A DNA stretch of 64,000 nt from Pseudeuparius sepicola (taxonomy: Eukaryota; Arthropoda; Insecta; Coleoptera; Anthribidae): assembly GCA_963920635.1 (NCBI GenBank), contig OY987299.1:18837401-18901400 (forward strand), given 5' to 3'. This document shows, piece after piece, positions 58,085-64,000 of the stretch. Numbering within the stretch: the first letter of the stretch is position 1; each line of letters opens with the position of its first letter. The translations under genes were made by a program, and so were the position numbers. The notes under the pieces were generated by a model. The model worked only from the letters and a program-made list of their open reading frames with translations. It searched no databases and was not told where the DNA came from.

Positions 58085-58790
58085 CATAAATAACTATTCT
58101 TGATTTTGTTCTTTTTCTTTAGACTTTAAGAGTAAATGCACGTACGCGGTGATTCAATCATAAAATACCTTTTTTGATATGTAGTGAGTGAGCAACACTC
58201 ATGATTTTAAACTTTTAATCAATACAATACATTTTTATCTAAGTAGTTACTAACATTATTTTAAAATATTTATAACAATGGCCATACATAGAATGTGACT
58301 TCAAAGCATTTATCTGAAGCCATCCCGAAGTACTTATTTATTTATAAGTTATAAGTAGGTACATAGAAAATATGAGTAATCCAACTTAAACTTTGAATTG
58401 ACCAAATATTTCAAATTATGCGTGTTGCTCACTACAGATCGAAAAAGCCTTTTTATGGGTCAAAATGTCGAATCACCACGTATGTGCTCTACAAAAATGA
58501 AGTTTTGCGCATGATCAGAGGCAGATTGAAACGTAAAGCTGTGGCTTAAATATGATGATATTGCTTGGCTTTTTTCCAATATTTGGTAAAAAAATTTTAG
58601 ATTTCGAAATAAAATTGTCTTTTAACGTGCATTACATTTCAGTTAAATATAGTTTTATGATATTGCATTTGAAAAATGTTGTTTTCCTGACTATTTTCTA
58701 GAAAACTTATTTACAGTAATCGCCTTAGGATATGTTTTTAATTAGATGCAACCATGGAATAATGAAGCTTGTGTGAACCAGGCAAAAAAT
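58085..58790. other. No gene recognised
   Basis: AT-rich sequence. Possible imperfect mirror pairing between about 58130-58200 (GCACGTACGCGGTGATTCAA, ATGTAGTGAGTGAGCAACAC) and 58420-58490 (GTGTTGCTCACTACA-like, AATCACCACGTATGTGC) suggests one more diverged foldback at about 58135-58495. Confidence 0.45.
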
Positions 58791-59355
58791 GCCATAACCC
58801 TACACCTGACACCAAGTGTTGGAATTTTGTTACCACAAAAATAATAATTATAACAATGTCAATTAAATTTTTGGGAAAAAGGGTCAGAGGAAGACTTCGA
58901 AAAGTTTTTAATTTATTACCAACGTTTCGACTTATTTAAAGTCGTCTTCAGGGTTCTAAAAACAATGTAAATATTAAAATAAATAAATCCACTTGCTATA
59001 AGTTATTATAAGGAAAAAAATTAGAAACTTAATGGAACTTACCAAACATACTTTTCTGGTAAGTCTGGTTTAATTTTTTTCCTTATAATAACTTATAGCA
59101 AGTGGATTTATTTATTTTAATATTTACATTGTTTTTTAGAACCCTGAAGACTACTTTAAATAAGTCGAAACGTTGGTAATAAATTAAAAACTTTTGGAAG
59201 TCTTTCTCTGACCCTTTTTCTCAAATATTTAATTGACATTGTAACAAATTTCTGGGTCACTTAACATTAATTTAGTAATAATTATAACTATAGTATAGGC
59301 TTTAAGCTTAGTTAAATTTGGATTATTTTACTAATCACTCAATTCACTCACATTA
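58788..59355 (+). repeat. Repeat family 5, copy 1, interrupted by a foldback
   Basis: AAATGCCATAACCCTACACC through GTTGGAATTTTGT, then AGGCTTTAAGCTTAGTTAAA to ATTATGGGCACA. The same order is found uninterrupted at 59828-59995, which therefore acts as an empty site for the foldback at 58851-59245. Confidence 0.8.
58851..59245. mobile_element. Foldback with hammerhead-like motifs in both arms
   Basis: Arms are mirror images from ACAATGTCAATTAAA to the loop near 59040. Each arm contains, on opposite strands, CTGAAGA, a short GACTTTAAATAAGTC stem-loop and GAAACGTTGG (minus 58921-58951, plus 59144-59172). No coding capacity. Confidence 0.85.
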
Positions 59356-59823
59356 TGGGCACATGTAAAGAAACCCCGGTGCCCCATGACACCACTGGAC
59401 GTACCTGTCAGGGTTACCGTTACCAGTGCCCAAAGACGACGGGAAATTTCCACTTCCCATCTGAACACGAATCAAGATTAGTACCTAAAATATCTCCAAG
59501 CATCTAATATACCTCAAGGTGGTCATGTAGTCAATAGTAGGTCTGATAAGATTACTTAAATCATCCTCTGTGAGATATTCCTTTGCTTGCAATAACAAAT
59601 ATATGATTCCAGAAATTCCATGCGCAGCACCTAGATAATTATACAGTTTTAGAGCTTTTGATAAAGTTTTCCCACAAAGAAGAACAGACTCAATTATCTA
59701 AAACAATAAATGCTGTGTGTATCTAATACATTATTAATATAATATCAACTTTTTTATTTACCTGTCTTATGAAATCATCATCAAAGGGATGTGGTGAAAC
59801 ATGTTTATTCGCATAAAGGTATC
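59353..59823 (-). pseudogene. Decayed LanC-like (LANCL) gene fragment, three exon pieces
   Basis: On the minus strand, exon 59762-59823 (after TTTTTTTGCAG, before GTAAAT) encodes YLYANKHVSPHPFDDDFIRQ. It joins in phase 0 to exon 59513-59697, which encodes YLGAAHGISGIIYLLLQAKE and RPTIDYMTTL before GTATAT. A third piece, 59353-59460, reads GSGNFPSSLG and DRYVQWCHGAPGFLYM, then a stop. These follow LANCL order, including the zinc-ligand WCHGAPG. Exon 2 is about 15 residues shorter than expected before YLGAAHG. The join to piece three, with a TACTAAT branch-like word, is one base out of frame. The later CHG motif is missing. It is a partial, probably dead copy with introns, so a segmental duplicate and not a retrocopy. 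Confidence 0.75.
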
Positions 59824-59827
59824 CTGC

Positions 59828-59995
59828 AAAAAAATGCCATAACCCTACACCTGACACCAAGTGTTGGAATTTTGTAACCACAACCACATTGTTGCTAAAT
59901 AATCCAAAAATAATAATTTTAACTATATAGGCTTTAAGCTTAGTTAAATTTGGATTATTTTACTAATCACTCACATTATGGACACAATGGAAAAA
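59828..59995 (+). repeat. Repeat family 5, copy 2
   Basis: Same sequence order as 58788-59355 without the foldback; it abuts the first exon piece of the LanC-like fragment and supplies part of its splice acceptor tract. Confidence 0.8.
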
Positions 59996-61016
59996 AATTT
60001 GTTATTGTTATTAAATATATTATTGAAGTTGGACATACTTAATGAACAAATTGGGGAAATAGATCTCACATCACTATATTATATTATAAGAGCGTAGAAT
60101 GCAAGAATAATAAGATTGTTTGTTTATTTAGCTAATTGGGAATTTACCTGTTGATTACTAAATAAATAAATAAATGCAAAAACGTAGGATTTAGAAGGGC
60201 ATGGGACGGTATAAGTTGTGTCCACTTCTCATGATAATTGTAATGCATACCTATATCTGGCCGATCTTGGATATTCTCTATTAAATTCTATATGTATAAG
60301 AAATATTCATGCAAATTTTTCTTAGAAAGCTTATATTTTGTGTAAAACAGGAAAACTGATAGGTTGAACACGGAAAATCTGGAGCTTGAGTAATTTTCAA
60401 GGTGCCGTACTTTTCCTATTAAGCGATTCTGGACTCTGGTTAATACAATCTTTTGTGCTTAAAATGAGATTTTCTACCGTTACCTATTTTTAATTATGAC
60501 ATTTACAACCGGGGCAGTCGTTACTTATATAAAATTGACTATCTTGTATAATTTTCTAAGACACTTTTGATTATAGTCCAAAGCACGAAAGAAAACGTTT
60601 CTAAAGAATGCGGGCAGCGTTGCGAGATTTCCTATATGAGTAGTCGTTATTTATTGGCGAATACAAGTTTTATCATATTGAAGCCGAATTTCTGAACTCT
60701 GTTATACCGAAAAAATAAAGCTCGCATCACGGGACCACTTACCCATTTTTGTTTATAATTTATTTTTAACGTGGTGTGATAAAACACGTATTATATTTTT
60801 TCAACGTGTCGTTGCATCTACCATCGCCGGCAACACAGCACTTCTGCGAAGGAGTTGGCTGACAAAACCAGTTAGCCAACACGTTGTGTGCCTGTTTCTA
60901 TAGTACGTAAAGTTAACTGCGTATTTGGGCTACCATACAGACCTCATTTTTTAGGCCGCTGGCAAAGCAGAGAGCTCAGTGGCGTTTCGTATGTTCGGGA
61001 GTTAACGTGTGCAAAA
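59996..61016. other. No gene recognised
   Basis: AT-rich intronic sequence with a CG-containing patch at about 60780-60990 upstream of a transposon-encoded remnant; it may be that element's leader. Confidence 0.35.
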
Positions 61017-61095
61017 TGAGTAAACAGGGAAGAACGTTGCATTCTCAAGCACGAGAAATAATTGCCAATGTTATAAGGGTTTGCCTTCCTCCATA
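61017..61095 (+). pseudogene. Transposon-encoded N-terminal remnant, copy 2
   Basis: MSKQGRTLHSQAREIIANVI, then RVC and a break at CLPP-stop. It parallels the remnant at 57594 almost residue by residue over about 25 positions, so both derive from one family. Confidence 0.5.
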
Positions 61096-61817
61096 ATCTA
61101 AGGCATCACCGTTAAGAATAATATTAACAATAAATTAAATAACAATTATATGAAAATTAAGTCAGTGAGTTACACAAAATTGAGCTACGCCCCTGAACTG
61201 TGACTAATTCTATAATATTTGCGAGTTCTTCCCCCTTACGTCGCACGCATTCTGCCGTAAGAAGGACTATACATGGGCGCAGTCCCTACCACTAAGAATG
61301 ACTTGTAATTTATAGAAGATTAATTCGACAAATAAAAATATCCCCACACCTGACGCTACGATTCAAATTGTATCCAAGTGCATAGGAAATTACTCTGGTT
61401 ATTGTAAGAGGGATGTTTTTGTGGCATAACAGGTATAAAGTATAATTTCACATAATATCCCTCTTGATTTATGATATAAGCAAAGATCATGATTATGATC
61501 TTTGATATAAGTAAAAATTTGTTATTTGTTTTTGGTTTATATCCATATCCAGTGCAGTGCACTATCTTGTAGAGATACTTTTCCTGTTTTGATGTTCTCT
61601 GTTGTTCAACTAAGTAAACCAGTCCTGTCTAAGAAAATGTAAAGGCATAAAATCTCCAAATCTCTAGTCCAACTTTCATTGACAACCATACACAAATGTT
61701 CAGCATTGTATTGAATAATAAAAAACAGAGTTTTCTAAATCACAACATTATTATTGTTAATTTGCCACGTAAAAACTGTAGTCCGTAATTACATAACAAG
61801 TTAATCATTTCTTCCAG

Positions 61818-61968
61818 AATCACCAAAGTCCTGCAACGAGAAGGCAACGGCCCGTGAGTCAACCTATACCTTCAAGTGTAATGATAAATGGAGAAATTGT
61901 ACCAAAATCGCAACTTCCAGAAATTTCTGAATTCTCACCAAACAGTCCTCAATATGCTTCCAGTAGCA
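61818..61968 (+). CDS. Third exon of the membrane protein gene
   Basis: Follows ATTTCTTCCAG and ends before GTAAGT, giving 50 codons plus one base. It starts in phase 0, as required by the exon at 35301. The peptide begins NHQSPATRRQRPVSQPIPSS and ends SPNSPQYASSS. It is rich in Ser, Pro and Gln and has no recognised domain, so it is a likely disordered cytoplasmic segment. Base composition is ordinary, in strong contrast to the two upstream exons. An intron of 104 bp follows. Confidence 0.85.
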
Positions 61969-62072
61969 GTAAGTGATTGTTTTTTTAGAATTTGTTATGT
62001 CTATTAATGTTGCTAAGATAACTGAAGTAGTTTCCACTTATGAATTAAGCTTTTCTAAAAATATTGTTTTAG

Positions 62073-62362
62073 TTCTAGATGAATTTGGAGCCACAGATGA
62101 GCCACCGGGAGAATCTGCCCTGAAAACCAGAAGTCTTCCAGCTTGGGTGCGATCTAAGCCCAGGCCGCTGTCAACAGAAGACGATTTGAATGACTTATAT
62201 GCCAAAGTCAACTTCAGCAAGAAACGAAAAAACCGCATGCGCAATGACGAAGCAGCCATAATAGCACTTAGCAAGTCGCGAAGCCAATTTCTGCACAAAG
62301 ACACCGACTCCTTAGTCGATAACGAAGCGGTAATAGTGTACGACGAACGCACAGCTTTGTAG
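62073..62362 (+). CDS. Last coding exon of the membrane protein gene
   Basis: Follows ATATTGTTTTAG. Its first two bases complete the codon split at 61968 (giving Ile), then the peptide runs LDEFGATDEPPGESALKTRS. It continues with LPAWVRSKPRP, a DDLNDLYAKVNFSKKRKNRM segment, and NDEAAIIALSKSRSQF, and ends VYDERTAL before a TAG at 62360. The basic KKRKNR cluster and the acidic, Tyr-containing end look like a conserved cytoplasmic tail. The ORF extends upstream to 61973 without a stop, but the phase match and splice site favour 62073. I do not recognise the family. Confidence 0.85.
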
Positions 62363-62936
62363 ATGAGATAGAATTTTGCCAAATCGATATTTTGGGTATG
62401 TTTTTATATAACTTTTGAATACTGTAGGGTTCAAGTATATCGAAAAATTTAAAACATATCTCGAATGTTATGAAGAACTGTAAAGACTTTTACCATTGAC
62501 AAATAAGAAAAATAGGATAAGGCATGAAAACAACTCTATGTTATATTTTTCTGTGATAAAAAATACTGATTTGTAGAAAAATTGACAAAGACTGGTCAAA
62601 ATTTTAGATTTTAATTTGCTCTTACCATTGTCAACAAGAGATTTTGTGTTGTAAATATAATTAGGCAAAACAAGCCAAAGGCAGAAAACTTAATTCAGGA
62701 AAATGTGTCGTGATAATGCGATGAGTTTGAACTTGGTACATTCTTTTCCATTCCTTTAATTTCACAATGAGATTTTCGGTAATAGAGGAATAAGAAAAAG
62801 TGAATTGAACACATTAATTTTCTGGGCATATAATTTAATTTGAAACTTCCTCTTATTAGGTAGGTATTCAATGAACTGAGATGTCTTAAATAGGAATACC
62901 AATAAAATGCAGGGTTATTTAGATTGGAACAATAAA
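62363..62936 (+). other. Probable 3' untranslated region
   Basis: AT-rich, non-coding sequence after the stop. AATAAA occurs at 62901-62906 and 62931-62936, candidates for the poly(A) signal. Confidence 0.5.
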
Positions 62937-64000
62937 TATACTTTATTAAATATATACGTATTAGAAATCCGCGTTTTTAAAACAGCATAACAAATTTAAG
63001 TAACCCCACACCTGACACTTTTTTGGGCTAGGTTGAGTTTTCTGTTTTACTAATAGTTATTTACATTGCCAGATGCGTAAGTGCACTTTTTTGGCCGAGG
63101 AGGTTGTTTAAAAGTACCTCCGAGGCCAAAAAAGAGCTTACGCATTGTGCAATGTATTACATTTTTCCTGCTACCATAAATTTCAGGTTATAGGTTCTTT
63201 GAATAAAGCTCTAAATACATATGGAGTAGATTGTGAGTAATAATGATCTTCAAAATAACCTTTGTTCAATTACTAAAAATGATAATCAGTGATAAATATA
63301 AGAGGCAGAATGCAGCGATAATAAAAAATAAATAAAAGATGTTGAGCTTTGTGTGGATCTACGAATTACTAATCGCGTACTCTCACCCTACCGGTAGCGC
63401 AGTGCCTGTCAAATTTGTTCTGTTATGCGGCTCTTATTTGACGCCAGTGAAACATTTAAATTATTAATTTTTCTTTGGTATAATTCGTGTTATTTATGAT
63501 TAAAACCAGTTTGTAAAACGATTGTTGTGAAACCTATTAAAATTGACGCAAGATTAGCGTTTCTACATATATTTTATTAATGGTTTTAAGGTCCTTGCTG
63601 CGTAAGGGTTGCTAAACAATACTTTTTTTACCTAGTAACCACTTTCGCAGCTAGCAATCAAAATAACAGGGCACCCCAAACATTTGACTTTCGCTTTTGG
63701 GCCTGTTGGCGAGTATGTAAAGTGTACTTACGGGGGAGGGAGCAGGAAAATTTATTAGTGGGCCAATTTCTGCAGAAACAATTTATTTCAAGTGTTGTCA
63801 TGAGTTCAATGTTATATGAAATCGATATTTCATCTTATAGAAGATAAATATTAAGCATCTTTCTTTTTTTCCTAAAAAGTATTGACATAATATGGAAATT
63901 TTGTATGTACCAAATACATTCATGCATTATACACAACATTCTGTATGTTCCCAGATGCATTTACCATATCTCTAGCTGTAAGGTATAAGATTGTACAGAA
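62937..64000. other. Downstream sequence with one hairpin element
   Basis: A hairpin at 63063-63155 pairs ACATTGCCAGATGCGTAAGT and TTTTTTGGCCGAGGAGGT with their mirrors. The recurrent CCCCACACCTGACAC word lies at 63004-63018. Nothing else recognised. Confidence 0.5.

Overview
This window is eukaryotic and almost certainly from an insect: AT-rich, intron-dominated and very rich in transposable elements. The order cannot be settled by eye. The evidence is spliced exons in a consistent phase, an errantivirus-type endogenous retrovirus with a tRNA-Ser primer site, hAT elements with 8-bp target duplications, THAP-bearing P-like remnants, and many foldback elements whose arms start with ACAGGGTG-like termini.

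The only clear host gene lies on the + strand. Four exons (24384-24713, 35301-35620, 61818-61968, 62073-62362) join in phase 1, 0 and 1 and end at a stop codon. They encode the C-terminal part of a single-pass membrane protein I do not recognise. The first two exons are extremely GC-rich; the last two are not. Earlier exons must lie in undetected sequence or upstream of the window.

The introns carry nearly everything else. The second intron (35621-61817) holds a three-deep nest. A decayed gypsy-like relic on the + strand (37733-37868 and 47166-49165) is split by a foldback element (37869-47165). That element is split by a young endogenous retrovirus on the - strand (38152-46728) with identical 225-bp LTRs, an AAAT target duplication, gag, pro-pol and env. 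Its Pol contains a TARG1/OARD1-like macrodomain between RNase H and integrase, with both known catalytic positions (Lys and Asp) kept. This is the strongest candidate for an unusual system here. Pol has one frameshift in a six-base A run; gag and env are open.

Other contents: two palindromes of about 2 kb (one with a mariner-type transposase remnant in its loop, one starting 27 bp after an exon donor); several smaller foldbacks; hAT-like elements at 6297-7173 and 52588-53394 (the latter with a second hAT inside); a P-like element with a THAP remnant at 54054-54607; a 181-bp MITE present twice with 7-bp duplications; a terminal-inverted-repeat element whose core is a minisatellite; and a decayed antisense LanC-like gene fragment at 59353-59823. 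No CRISPR array, rRNA or tRNA gene was seen. I checked ORFs and repeats by eye, so boundaries of foldbacks and dispersed repeats are approximate to about 5-20 bp.
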